Part shown: positions 1 through 7,983 of the stretch, one piece after another | Numbering within the stretch: the stretch's first letter is position 1 | Layout: the number at the start of each line of letters is the position of its first letter | Origin: Piscirickettsiaceae bacterium | GTDB lineage: Bacteria > Pseudomonadota > Gammaproteobacteria > Nitrosococcales > Methylophagaceae | Direction: 5' to 3' | Assembly (NCBI GenBank): GCA_018646825.1 | Contig: JABGUA010000075.1 | Location: 1-17,190, forward strand | DNA: 17,190 nucleotides | Notes under the pieces: generated by a model | The model's input: only the letters and a program-made list of their open reading frames with translations | What the model was told of the DNA's origin: nothing | Database searches by the model: none | Position numbers and translations under genes: made by a program

Positions 1-910
1 AGAATACATTTGCGGAATTTTATCTTCGCGGATCAAGTTTCGAATCGCTGGCGTTCCAATCATAATTTCATGCGCGGCAATACGACCACCACCCACTTTC
101 TTCATCAGTGTCTGAGCAATAACGGCACGTAATGATTCCGACAACATCTAGCGTACCATATCTTTTTCTGCCGCTGGAAACACATCCACAATCCTATCAA
201 TCGTCTTTGCAGCCGATGAAGTATGCAATGTCCCAAAGACCAAATGGCCTGTTTCTGCCACCGTCAATGCCAAACGAATCGTTTCCAAATCACGTAACTC
301 ACCGACTAAAATAATATCGGGATTTTCACGTAAAGCAGATCGTAAAGCCTCACTAAAACCCAATGTATCTCGATGAACTTCTCGTTGATTAACCAAACAT
401 TTTTTACTTTGATGAACAAACTTAATCGGGTCTTCGATCGTCAAGATATGTTCATTATCTTTTTCGTTTCGATAATCAACCATCGCAGCCAACGTCGTAG
501 ACTTACCTGAACCTGTAGGCCCTGTGACCAACACTATGCCGCGTGGATTATCTGCTATCGATTTAAAAATCTCAGGTGCACCTAAGTCATCTAGCGTTAA
601 TACCGTTGAAGGGATAGTACGAAAAACAGCTGCTGCACCTCGGTTTTGGTTAAACGCATTAACACGAAAACGCGCTAGGTTCGGAATTTCAAATGAAAAA
701 TCAGCCTCGAGGAACTCTTCAAAGTCCTTGCGCTGTTTATCATTCATAATGTCATAAATCATCGCATGGACTTCTTTATGCTCCATCGCCGGCAAATTAA
801 TTCGCTTCACATCGCCGTCAACGCGAATCATTGGTGCTTCATCGGACGAGACATGCAAATCCGATGCTTTATTTTTTTGCACTAAATGTCAGGAATTCTG
901 TAATATCCAT
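1..910 (-). pseudogene. pilT: pilT, type IV pilus retraction ATPase, broken (frameshift plus amber codon), runs off left edge
   Basis: PilT is the hexameric cytoplasmic ATPase that depolymerises the type IV pilus and drives twitching motility. Family-diagnostic stretches are present: ASDLH near the N-terminus, RFRVNAFNQNRG, Walker A GPTGSGKST, HILTIEDP, Walker B region LVGELRDLETIRLAL and GHLVFGTLHT. Two lesions break it. The family start M-D-I-T-E-F-L is encoded from an ATG at 910, but an A7 run (873-879, read as A on this strand) holds one A too many and sends that frame into TAA; the rest resumes in the next frame, where only a GTG at 882 could start. A TAG at 148-150 then interrupts the frame at about codon 254, where the family has Ser between MVR and MLSES. 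Beyond it the same frame stays open to the window edge and encodes the conserved AIRNLIRE motif (25-48), needed for retraction. The gene is divergent from yggS, as in Pseudomonas. Identity is very secure; loss of function is an inference. Confidence 0.93.
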
Positions 911-926
911 TCACGTCCCCTAAACG

Positions 927-955
927 TTGAAAGTAATGGCTAAATTGCTTTTAAT
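927..955 (+). promoter_or_regulatory. candidate sigma-70 promoter for yggS and the genes behind it
   Basis: TTGAAA at 927-932 (5/6 to consensus) is followed after 17 bases by TTTAAT at 950-955 (5/6). This would start transcription near 962, leaving a leader of about 40 bases before the yggS ATG at 1005. It lies in the divergent gap between pilT and yggS, where a promoter is expected. The match is by eye only. Confidence 0.5.
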
Positions 956-1004
956 AACGTGGTATTTACACATAAAGGTAGCGCGCTCAGCGCGGGCTTG
1001 CAAC

Positions 1005-1712
1005 ATGACAATTATAAAAAACCTGTCCAGCGTCACAAACCGCATAGGAAATGCCGCTTTACAAGCCGATCGCTGCCCCACTGATATTCGATTACTTGCA
1101 GTCAGTAAAACCTGGCCTGCAGAAAAACTGCGTGATGCGGCCAATGCCGGACTTACTAGCTTTGGCGAAAACTACCTACAAGAAGCACTCCTAAAAATTG
1201 AGCAACTTCAAGATCTTAAACTAGAATGGCACTTCATCGGACCAATTCAATCTAATAAAACAAAAGACATCGCACAGCATTTTGACTGGGTACAAAGTGT
1301 AGACCGCTTAAAAATAGCTCAGCGCCTATCCCTGCAACGCCCCAAAAATCTGCCTCCGCTTAATGTCTGCGTTCAGATCAATATTGATAATGAAGAAACA
1401 AAGTCCGGTATTTCGGAAAGTGAGTTATTCGACTTGGCGCTCAATATCGCTACGCTCAAACAATTAAATTTACGGGGAATCATGGTCATACCCAGTAAAA
1501 CAGATAATATAGAACAACAGCATATTGCCTTTCGAAAAGCCCGCAAACTCTATCAAAACCTAGCCGACATCCACCCAAGCATCGACACACTGTCAATGGG
1601 CATGTCGTCCGATATGAGCGCAGCCATTGCCGAAGGCAGTACCATGGTACGCATAGGTAGCGCCCTTTTTGGCCAAAGAACTACACCAATATCAACGGGT
1701 CGAGTAAACTAA
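1005..1712 (+). CDS. yggS: YggS/PROSC family pyridoxal-phosphate homeostasis protein
   Basis: A PLP-binding protein of the YggS/PLPBP family (single-domain TIM-barrel fold, like the N-terminal domain of alanine racemase), thought to buffer free PLP and amino-acid/keto-acid balance rather than catalyse a reaction. Seen: the PLP lysine in LLAVSKTWP (Lys35), GENYLQEAL, WHFIGPIQSNK, and the phosphate-binding C-terminal region SMGMSSDM...GSTMVRIGSALFG. With the ATG at 1005 the protein is 235 residues, the usual family length. The frame is open upstream to a TTG at 927, but that adds 26 residues unlike the family and overlaps the candidate promoter. It is the first gene of the plus-strand run and is followed 33 bases later by proC, a conserved pairing in many bacteria. 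Confidence 0.93.
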   Translation: MTIIKNLSSVTNRIGNAALQADRCPTDIRLLAVSKTWPAEKLRDAANAGLTSFGENYLQEALLKIEQLQDLKLEWHFIGPIQSNKTKDIAQHFDWVQSVDRLKIAQRLSLQRPKNLPPLNVCVQINIDNEETKSGISESELFDLALNIATLKQLNLRGIMVIPSKTDNIEQQHIAFRKARKLYQNLADIHPSIDTLSMGMSSDMSAAIAEGSTMVRIGSALFGQRTTPISTGRVN

Positions 1713-1745
1713 CCTTATAATTACAATTCCTTGAAAGAAGAGAAT

Positions 1746-2579
1746 ATGAAAGACTGTAAAATCGCTTTTCTTGGCGGCGGCAATATGGCACTCAGCCTGA
1801 TTGGCGGCTTAATCGCCGATGGCTTTAGCCCTGACCATATTCACGTTGCTGACCCCGATTCAAGTCGCCTTGAAACCATCCGTGCAAACTATGCTATTCA
1901 GACGCACACTGATAACATCAGCGCTATAAAGGACTGTCAAGTCGTTGTCGCAGCCGTCAAACCGCAACAATTGCAACACGTAGTTAAGCAATGTTCACCG
2001 CATTGGCAATCAAGCATGATGCTTATCTCTATTGCTGCTGGTATTCGCCTAAGTGACATCGCTAGGTGGCTTGAATACCTCAATGCTGCAATTGTAAGAA
2101 GCATGCCTAACACCCCGGCATTAGTTCAAGCAGGTGCGACAGCACTTTACGCCAATGAGTTTGTATCCACACAACAACAAGAACTAGCTGAATCTATTCT
2201 ACGTGCTGTCGGGTTAACACTTTGGGTACAAAATGAAGAGCAAATCAATGCTGTCACTGCATTGTCAGGCAGCGGCCCTGCCTATTTCTTCCTTGTCATG
2301 GAAGCCATGGAAGCGGCAGCCGTTGACCTTGGTTTAGACCAAGAAACAGCCAAACTGCTCTGCTTACAAACTGCATTTGGTGCCGCAAAAATGGCATTAG
2401 AAAGCAAGGACTCAACAGCACTTTTGAGACAAAAAGTCACCTCTCCCGGTGGTACAACAGAACGCGCCATCCATGAATTAGAAGATGGTGGACTAAGAGG
2501 GTTATTTGAAAATGCCCTCATTGCCGCCGCCTTAAGATCAAGAGAATTAGCCACTCAACTCGGTGAAGATCATGCCTAA
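1746..2579 (+). CDS. proC: pyrroline-5-carboxylate reductase
   Basis: Catalyses the last step of proline synthesis, NAD(P)H-dependent reduction of 1-pyrroline-5-carboxylate to proline, in the cytoplasm. Seen: N-terminal Rossmann dinucleotide motif FLGGGNMA (residues about 8-15), RSMPNTPALVQAG, and the C-terminal dimerisation/active-site signature with ALSGSGPAYFF and TSPGGTTERAIHELE. The length of 277 residues is normal. The ATG at 1746 is chosen because a purine-rich GAAAGAAGAG site (1733-1742) precedes it closely; an in-frame TTG at 1731 would lie over that site. The end overlaps the yggT start by 8 bases, so the two are probably translationally coupled. Confidence 0.96.
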   Translation: MKDCKIAFLGGGNMALSLIGGLIADGFSPDHIHVADPDSSRLETIRANYAIQTHTDNISAIKDCQVVVAAVKPQQLQHVVKQCSPHWQSSMMLISIAAGIRLSDIARWLEYLNAAIVRSMPNTPALVQAGATALYANEFVSTQQQELAESILRAVGLTLWVQNEEQINAVTALSGSGPAYFFLVMEAMEAAAVDLGLDQETAKLLCLQTAFGAAKMALESKDSTALLRQKVTSPGGTTERAIHELEDGGLRGLFENALIAAALRSRELATQLGEDHA

Positions 2580-3132
2580 CGCCTATTTTAGCAACCCCTT
2601 AATTTTTTTAATCGACACCCTTTTTAGTCTTTATATACTGATCTTGGCCTTTCGCATCATCATGCAATGGGCCCAGTGGGAATATCACCATCCACTAGTT
2701 CAAATGATCATTAAAGCCACCCAAGCTCCTGTCAAAGCCTTAAGACGTTTTATCCCACCGTTGGGCCGTTGGGATACTGCGACTATCGCACTTTTGTTCG
2801 CACTCACTTTCCTTAAGCTATTTTTGATCAGTGTCGTCCAAGCAGGACCAGCTTATCCCGGCTTGTTTCTAGGCTGGTTAGTCGCCGATATTTTTTCCTT
2901 ATTCATTACTATTTTTACTTTCAGTATCATCATTGAAGTCGTCCTTAGCTGGGTTGTTCCACCGGGTAATCAAAACCCAATCGCTCCCTTGATTCACAGC
3001 ATGAATCAACCGCTTCTAAAGCCAATTAGACAAAACTTACCTTCCATGGGAGCCATAGACTTATCTCCTTTAATTGCTGTCATCGGCTTACAAATTTTAT
3101 CTATGCTCGTCCTCCCTCTTTTGGTCGGTTAA
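2572..3132 (+). CDS. yggT: YggT family integral membrane protein
   Basis: A 186-residue hydrophobic protein with two tandem YGGT repeats: residues about 1-85 (FLIDTLFSLYILILAFRIIMQW...P, then an Arg-rich RRFIPPLGRWDTATIALL) and about 90-186 (DIFSLFITIFTFSIIIEVVLSWV...PLLKPIRQNLP, then DLSPLIAVIGLQIL). Each repeat has two membrane segments flanking a proline/arginine loop, as in this family. Its precise function is unresolved; homologues are linked to osmotic or ion stress in bacteria and to cytochrome or nucleoid organisation in plastids. The ATG at 2572 lies inside the end of proC after a GGTGAAGA site; an in-frame GTG at 2563 is less likely. Neighbours yggS and proC are its usual partners. 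Confidence 0.9.
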   Translation: MPNAYFSNPLIFLIDTLFSLYILILAFRIIMQWAQWEYHHPLVQMIIKATQAPVKALRRFIPPLGRWDTATIALLFALTFLKLFLISVVQAGPAYPGLFLGWLVADIFSLFITIFTFSIIIEVVLSWVVPPGNQNPIAPLIHSMNQPLLKPIRQNLPSMGAIDLSPLIAVIGLQILSMLVLPLLVG

Positions 3133-3150
3133 AACGAACATAATCTTTAA

Positions 3151-3179
3151 TTGCACAATCGCTCCTGACTATTTAGACT
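3151..3179 (+). promoter_or_regulatory. weak candidate promoter ahead of metX
   Basis: In the 78-base gap between yggT and metX, TTGCAC (3151-3156) and TAGACT (3174-3179) are spaced by 17 bases, but match consensus at only 3/6 and 4/6 positions. I see no rho-independent terminator or riboswitch-like fold in the gap, so metX may equally be read through from yggT. Confidence 0.2.
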
Positions 3180-3210
3180 TTTATCACTAATCATCAAGGA
3201 ATAAACAGAG

Positions 3211-4362
3211 ATGCCGGACTCCATACCAGCCGATTCAGTCGGTCTGGTTAGCCCCCAAACCCTGCACATTGATAGCCCAATCATCCTTGAAGGCGGTAAG
3301 TCATTGCCTGCCTACGATTTAGTTTTTGAGACCTATGGGCAGCTTAATCAGGACGCATCCAATGCTATTTTAATTTGCCATGCTCTCTCTGGCGATCATC
3401 ATGTAGCAGGCTATTACACCATGGAAGATAAAAGGCCCGGCTGGTGGGATAATGTCATCGGACCAGGAAAAGCAATTGATACAAACCAGTTTTTTGTCGT
3501 CTGTCTCAATAATTTAGGTGGTTGCAAAGGCTCGACGGGACCAACAAGCATCAACCCTGAAACCAACACACCTTATGGTCCAGACTTTCCCATTATCACA
3601 GTCAATGACTGGGTCAAAAGCCAAGCGGTACTAGCAGACAATCTTAATATACATCAATGGGTTGCCGTCGTCGGTGGCAGCCTTGGAGGCATGCAAGCCA
3701 TGCAATGGGCTATCAGCCTACCGGAACGCCTAAAACACGTCATCATGATAGCCGCTGCACCTAAATTATCAGCTCAGAACATCGCCTTCAATGAGGTCGC
3801 TAGAACCGCTATCAAAGGCGATCCTGATTTCCATGAAGGCTATTATGCTTCCCATGATACCTTGCCGAGAAAAGGCCTAGGCCTCGCCAGAATGTTAGGC
3901 CATATCACTTATTTATCAGATGAAGCAATGGGTGAAAAATTCGGACGTGAGCTGCGCCATGGCAGTATCAACTATGGTTTTGATGTCGAATTTCAGATCG
4001 AAAGTTATCTACGCTATCAAAGTGAAACTTTTGCAGAGCAATTTGATGCCAATACCTATTTACTCATGACCAAAGCACTCGATTATTTTGATCCTGCCAG
4101 TGACTTTCAAGATGATTTAACCAAAGCCGTGTCAGAAATCCAAGCAAAATGTCTCGTCATTTCCTTTACAACCGACTGGCGCTTTTCCCCTGAGCGATCA
4201 CAGGAAATTGTCAACGCATTATTATCAGCAAATAAAGACGTGACTTATGCTGAGATAGAAGCCAATCAAGGTCATGATGCTTTTCTATTCCCTATTCCCC
4301 GTTACCACGATATTCTCAATGCCTATATGAAAAAAATCGCATCCGAGGTAACGTCGCCATGA
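3211..4362 (+). CDS. metX: homoserine O-acyltransferase MetX, probably succinyl-CoA type
   Basis: An alpha/beta-hydrolase-fold enzyme that activates homoserine with an acyl group from acyl-CoA, committing it to methionine. Seen: [14 protein letters not shown] with the oxyanion-hole region, [26 protein letters not shown], the nucleophile elbow [14 protein letters not shown] (Ser157), a catalytic Asp in [12 protein letters not shown], and the catalytic His in QGHDAFLFP. The length of 383 residues is normal. The DWRF segment near the acyl-CoA specificity position resembles Pseudomonas MetXS, which uses succinyl-CoA, so succinyl transfer is my preferred reading but is inferred from memory of the family. 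An AAGGA site at 3196-3200 precedes the ATG. The stop overlaps the metW start by 4 bases (ATGA). Confidence 0.94.
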   Translation: MPDSIPADSVGLVSPQTLHIDSPIILEGGKSLPAYDLVFETYGQLNQDASNAILICHALSGDHHVAGYYTMEDKRPGWWDNVIGPGKAIDTNQFFVVCLNNLGGCKGSTGPTSINPETNTPYGPDFPIITVNDWVKSQAVLADNLNIHQWVAVVGGSLGGMQAMQWAISLPERLKHVIMIAAAPKLSAQNIAFNEVARTAIKGDPDFHEGYYASHDTLPRKGLGLARMLGHITYLSDEAMGEKFGRELRHGSINYGFDVEFQIESYLRYQSETFAEQFDANTYLLMTKALDYFDPASDFQDDLTKAVSEIQAKCLVISFTTDWRFSPERSQEIVNALLSANKDVTYAEIEANQGHDAFLFPIPRYHDILNAYMKKIASEVTSP

Positions 4363-4958
4363 GTTTAAGGCCAGACTTACAAATTATTGTCGATTGGATT
4401 CCCGCTGGTGCTCGTGTACTCGATTTAGGCTCTGGTGACGGCACCTTACTCACGGCATTGCAGCAACATGATGTCACAGGGTACGGCCTTGAAATAGATA
4501 ATAGCCAAATTGCAAACTGCATTAAGTCAGGAATTAATATCATTCAAGCTGATTTAGATCAAGGCTTACCCCAATTTGCCGATCAAAGCTTTGACTACGT
4601 TATATTGTCACAAACACTACAAGCCGTTAAACGACCAAACTTCCTGCTCGATGAGATTATCCGTGTCGGTAAACAAGCAATTATCGGCTTTCCCAATTTC
4701 GGACATTGGCAATGTAGACTTCAGCTGGCATTTAGAGGTCAAATGCCCATTTCAAAAACATTACCTAATCAATGGTATGACACCACCAATATTCATCTTT
4801 GCACCATCAATGATTTCGAACAAATCTGCACAGACAAAAATATCCAGATCAAGCAGCGCAGCATTGTAGACCATGCTCACCAAGATAGCCTAGGTATCAA
4901 AATTTCACCCAACCTGTTCGGTGAAATTGCGCTTTATCAAATTAAGAAGTCACATTAA
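4359..4958 (+). CDS. metW: MetW, class I SAM-dependent methyltransferase-like methionine biosynthesis protein
   Basis: A 199-residue protein with a SAM-binding motif [13 protein letters not shown] (residues 20-31), then YGLEID and [12 protein letters not shown] (motif IV region), and the family stretch [14 protein letters not shown]. MetW is almost always encoded directly behind metX in proteobacteria and is linked to methionine synthesis from homoserine; whether it acts as a methyltransferase or as an accessory to MetX is not settled to my knowledge. The ATGA overlap with metX and the one-base TAATG junction with pyrE show tight translational coupling on both sides. Confidence 0.93.
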   Translation: MSLRPDLQIIVDWIPAGARVLDLGSGDGTLLTALQQHDVTGYGLEIDNSQIANCIKSGINIIQADLDQGLPQFADQSFDYVILSQTLQAVKRPNFLLDEIIRVGKQAIIGFPNFGHWQCRLQLAFRGQMPISKTLPNQWYDTTNIHLCTINDFEQICTDKNIQIKQRSIVDHAHQDSLGIKISPNLFGEIALYQIKKSH

Positions 4959-5605
4959 TGAAACCCTATCAGCAAAAATTTATCGAATTCGCACTACAAA
5001 CAGGTGTGTTACGTTTCGGCTCTTTTACTCTAAAGTCAGGTCGAATCAGTCCTTACTTTTTCAACAGTGGTCTCTTTAATACTGGTGGTAGCCTAGCCAA
5101 ACTAGGCCAATTCTATGCACAAGCAATTACTGAATCTGAACTCAATTTCGATCTATTATTTGGTCCTGCATACAAGGGAATCCCTTTGGCTTCAACCACC
5201 GTAGTCGCTTTAGCAGAACACCATCAACGTGATGTTCCCTATGTTTTTAATCGTAAAGAAGCCAAAGATCATGGCGAAGGTGGCCAACTTGTCGGTGCCG
5301 AACTTAATGGGAAAGTCCTGATTATTGATGATGTTATTTCAGCAGGCACATCCGTCAGAGAATCCGTCGAGATTATTAAAGCACAAGGTGCCAGCCCAGC
5401 AGGCGTCATTATTGCACTTGATAGACAAGAAAAAGGACAAACAGCGCATTCTGCAATACAGCAAGTCGAAATTGATCATCAAATTCCTGTCATCAGCATT
5501 ATTTGCTTAGCAGACCTACTCAGTTACCTCAAAGGTAACTCCGAGTTATCTCAACACCTCTCCGCTGTGGAAGCCTATCGCCAACGCTATGGCGTCACCA
5601 CTTAA
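4958..5605 (+). CDS. pyrE: orotate phosphoribosyltransferase
   Basis: Transfers ribose phosphate from PRPP to orotate to make OMP, the fifth step of pyrimidine synthesis. Seen: N-terminal [28 protein letters not shown], the mobile catalytic loop around [12 protein letters not shown], and the PRPP-binding motif [13 protein letters not shown] (about residues 111-123). The length of 215 residues is typical of the proteobacterial enzyme. The ATG shares its A with the metW stop (TAATG). The gene ends the plus-strand run, and its TAA overlaps the stop of the opposing transporter gene. I see no terminator hairpin, so transcripts probably run into the antisense of the neighbour. Confidence 0.96.
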   Translation: MKPYQQKFIEFALQTGVLRFGSFTLKSGRISPYFFNSGLFNTGGSLAKLGQFYAQAITESELNFDLLFGPAYKGIPLASTTVVALAEHHQRDVPYVFNRKEAKDHGEGGQLVGAELNGKVLIIDDVISAGTSVRESVEIIKAQGASPAGVIIALDRQEKGQTAHSAIQQVEIDHQIPVISIICLADLLSYLKGNSELSQHLSAVEAYRQRYGVTT

Positions 5606-6360
5606 TGGCCTATTAACAATTTGATCGAAATTAACAGCGTCACAACTTCAAATACACGCTTGATCCACTGATTGCCATAACGTAAAGCCATATGAGATCC
5701 AAGATAGCCTCCCATAAATGACCCAAGCAATAAAGCGGGAATCCACGGCCAATGAATCTCACCAATAACACCCAATGTCAGTGCGCCACTGCCATTCCAA
5801 AATAAACCCACCATCGTCAAGGTATAAGCAACCGCTCTCTGGTAATCCAGTCCGAACCAAAGCACTAACCATAGTGTGACAAATAATCCCGTGCCTGAGG
5901 TCAACGACCCATTTAACACCCCGAGAATAAATAAAACCAAGCCACCGCATAACAAGCCAACACTATTTCTGTGATTTGGGCAATAAGATTGTCCTAACTC
6001 TGATTTAACAACGGAATAAAGGCCCAGCCCGCCCGTCAACAGGCCCAAAGCAATCTCAGCAATACGATCCGGCACCAATAGAATTAAATTAGCTCCCAAC
6101 ACGACGCCGGGGATACCAAATAACAACATCAATAAAACAAATTGACGTTCCAAAACACTCTGTGAAAGATAACGTAATGCCGCGCCAAGTCCCAATGCCA
6201 CGCTTGCAACTTTATGTGTCGCTAAAGCAACCCCAAATGACAAACCCAAAAATAACAGAACAGGAAACTGAACTAAACCAGCCCCACCCCCACTAAATGC
6301 TGAGAAAGTATTGGCCACTAAAGAAACTAAAAACAAAATAATGTGATCTAATACATTCAA
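5602..6360 (-). CDS. TauE/SafE (TSUP) family membrane transporter
   Basis: A 252-residue, strongly hydrophobic protein with seven or eight predicted membrane segments and the TSUP layout: an N-terminal Gly-rich membrane segment ([18 protein letters not shown]), [10 protein letters not shown] after the second segment, [14 protein letters not shown], and in the second half [17 protein letters not shown] and [16 protein letters not shown]. Relatives carry organic or inorganic sulfur compounds or organic anions; the substrate cannot be read from sequence. The only plausible start is TTG at 6360: a TGA lies six codons upstream in frame, there is no early ATG, and a GTGAG site lies 11 bases before it. 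It is convergent with pyrE, the two stops overlapping within 5602-5605. It sits next to the truncated end of the coiled-coil pseudogene. Confidence 0.85.
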   Translation of the reverse strand: MNVLDHIILFLVSLVANTFSAFSGGGAGLVQFPVLLFLGLSFGVALATHKVASVALGLGAALRYLSQSVLERQFVLLMLLFGIPGVVLGANLILLVPDRIAEIALGLLTGGLGLYSVVKSELGQSYCPNHRNSVGLLCGGLVLFILGVLNGSLTSGTGLFVTLWLVLWFGLDYQRAVAYTLTMVGLFWNGSGALTLGVIGEIHWPWIPALLLGSFMGGYLGSHMALRYGNQWIKRVFEVVTLLISIKLLIGH

Positions 6361-6395
6361 CTTTATAAAAACTCACTATAGAATACAGATCATGA

Positions 6396-6930
6396 AAACA
6401 AATACATCTACAATCATCACTTCGCGTCATAGAAAAAGTCGCTCCCGCCCCTACCAAAGATGAAATCGCCGAATACGACCGGCAACTGGCGGCCGAAAAA
6501 GAACAAAAAAGACTGGCGGAAATCGAAGCTAAAAATGAAAAAGAGCGTCGTCGCCAAGCCATGTTATACGATGCTAATCTAAAAGCCAGTTACAGAACAG
6601 AAGATGAACTGCTTAAAAAGCGGGAAACAGAATTGCTGTATTTTCAGAATCAAATAGAAAAAACTGAACTCAATCTCAAACGTAATAAAGACAAACTCCA
6701 TCAATTCCAACAGCAGGCAGCCAACATCGAGCTCAGTGGTCGAGTCGTCACCGGCAACCTAAAAAAGCGGTTGATCGCAACTGAGCAAGAAATTAAAAAA
6801 TAACCACACCCAATTAGAACGCCTAAGCACAGAAAATAAAGCCAGCGTTGAACAATATGATCAAGATTTAGTTAGGCTACGCGAACTGCTCACAAAAAAG
6901 GGCATACAAAAAGCACAAACTAATCAGTAA
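6396..6930 (+). pseudogene. remnant of a coiled-coil, DUF4124-associated envelope protein; N-terminus missing, one frameshift
   Basis: The frame opens after TGA at 6393 and reads through RVIEKVAPAPTKDEIAEYDRQ, a Lys/Glu-rich helix, then YRTEDELLKKRETELLYFQ and a long coiled coil. A TAA at 6801-6803, directly after an A6 run (6795-6800), ends that frame. Removing one A gives EQEIKNNHTQLERLSTENK and continues to DQDLVRLRELLTKKG, with a stop at 6928-6930. The pattern (P-x-P-T-x-E-E-I, TEDELL, coiled coil, DLxRxREL ending) matches a family of secreted gammaproteobacterial proteins that start with a signal peptide and a DUF4124 domain; this match is from memory. Those first 40-50 residues are absent here, and the DNA before 6396 belongs to the leader of the opposing transporter. 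The only in-frame ATG (6561) would give a fragment of 80 residues. Its restored end overlaps hisC by 11 bases. Confidence 0.75.
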
Positions 6931-7981
6931 TTAAGTCGTTTAATACCTTAATTAGCCGCTGATTTTCCTGCTCACTGCCTATCGTAATACGTAAATACTG
7001 CGCTATTCGCATTTGCTTAAAATGACGGACAATAACGCCTTCTGCCCTTAACCCCTCAGCCAATACCGAAGCATCTTCCCGCTGATGACGTGCAAATACA
7101 AAATTAGCTGACGAAGGAATCACATCAAACCCCAACTGTACTAACTCTGTTTCAACCATCTCACGACTTCGAATAACGTGTTGGCAAGTTTCATCAAAAT
7201 ACGCTTTATCTTCAAAGGCAGCGATCCCTGCCGCAATCGCCAAACTGTCTAGAGGATAAGAATTAAAACTGTCTTTGACACGAATAAGCGCTTCAATCAA
7301 ATCAACATGACCAACCGCAAAGCCTATTCTCAACCCAGCTAATGAACGTGATTTTGATAATGTCTGCGTCACTAATAAATTAGGATAACGATCCACTAAA
7401 GCAATCGCAGTTTCACCTCCAAAATCAATATAAGCCTCATCAACGACCACTACTGAATCAGTATTCTTCTTTAAGAGTTGTTCAATCTCCTCAAGGCTCA
7501 ATAAGCGCCCCGTTGGTGCATTCGGATTTGGAAAAATAATCCCGCCATTTTCACGTACATAATCTGCCGTATTAATCGCTAACGCATCATCTAGAGGAAT
7601 AAGATCATAATCAATGCGATACAAACCACAATAAACGGGGTAAAAACTGTAAGAAATATCAGGGAACAAGATGGGAGAAGATTGTTGAAACAGACCATGA
7701 AAAATATGCGCTAATACTTCATCAGAGCCATTGCCAACAAAAACTTGTTGGCGCGACAGATCATAATAATCTGCAATCGCTTGCTTTAAGTCACCCGCAT
7801 CTGGATCCGGGTATAAACGCAACTGATCGCCATCATACGATTGAATAGCCGCTAATACTTTTGGAGATGGCCCATAAGGGTTTTCATTGGTATTAAGCTT
7901 AACCAGCTTCTCACCCTTAGGTTGTTCACCCGGCACATACGGATCCAACTCATGCACGATTGTGCTCCAAAACCGGCTCAT
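6920..7981 (-). CDS. hisC: histidinol-phosphate aminotransferase
   Basis: A PLP-dependent class I/II aminotransferase that converts imidazole acetol-phosphate to L-histidinol phosphate. Seen: [20 protein letters not shown] (cofactor phosphate contact), [22 protein letters not shown] (Asp181), the PLP lysine in [16 protein letters not shown] (Lys210), and a C-terminal LRITIGS substrate-binding Arg. The length of 353 residues is normal. The ATG at 7981 is preceded by an AAGGA site (7988-7992) and lies two bases after the hisD stop. It is the last gene of the ten-gene minus-strand run and ends with TAG inside the 3' end of the opposing pseudogene. Confidence 0.96.
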   Translation of the reverse strand: MSRFWSTIVHELDPYVPGEQPKGEKLVKLNTNENPYGPSPKVLAAIQSYDGDQLRLYPDPDAGDLKQAIADYYDLSRQQVFVGNGSDEVLAHIFHGLFQQSSPILFPDISYSFYPVYCGLYRIDYDLIPLDDALAINTADYVRENGGIIFPNPNAPTGRLLSLEEIEQLLKKNTDSVVVVDEAYIDFGGETAIALVDRYPNLLVTQTLSKSRSLAGLRIGFAVGHVDLIEALIRVKDSFNSYPLDSLAIAAGIAAFEDKAYFDETCQHVIRSREMVETELVQLGFDVIPSSANFVFARHQREDASVLAEGLRAEGVIVRHFKQMRIAQYLRITIGSEQENQRLIKVLNDLITD

Positions 7982-7983
7982 AA

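Noticed and set aside
148..150. Amber codon in pilT as pyrrolysine or other recoding
   Set aside because: TAG is used as an ordinary stop by hisC, mlaE and rsmJ in this window, and PilT is not a known pyrrolysine protein. No recoding hairpin is evident; a nonsense mutation is simpler.
873..882. Programmed ribosomal frameshifting in pilT at the A7 run
   Set aside because: A slippery A tract favours a minus-one slip, while the sequence as written needs a plus-one shift to join the frames, and the amber downstream would remain. Transcript slippage is possible but not supported by sequence alone.
927..1004. Longer yggS start at TTG 927
   Set aside because: It adds 26 residues not found in the family, has no ribosome site, and coincides with a good -35 box; ATG 1005 gives the normal length.
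3133..3210. Methionine-responsive riboswitch or MetJ boxes before metX
   Set aside because: The gap is only 78 bases, with no hairpin-terminator layout and no clear tandem AGACGTCT-like boxes.
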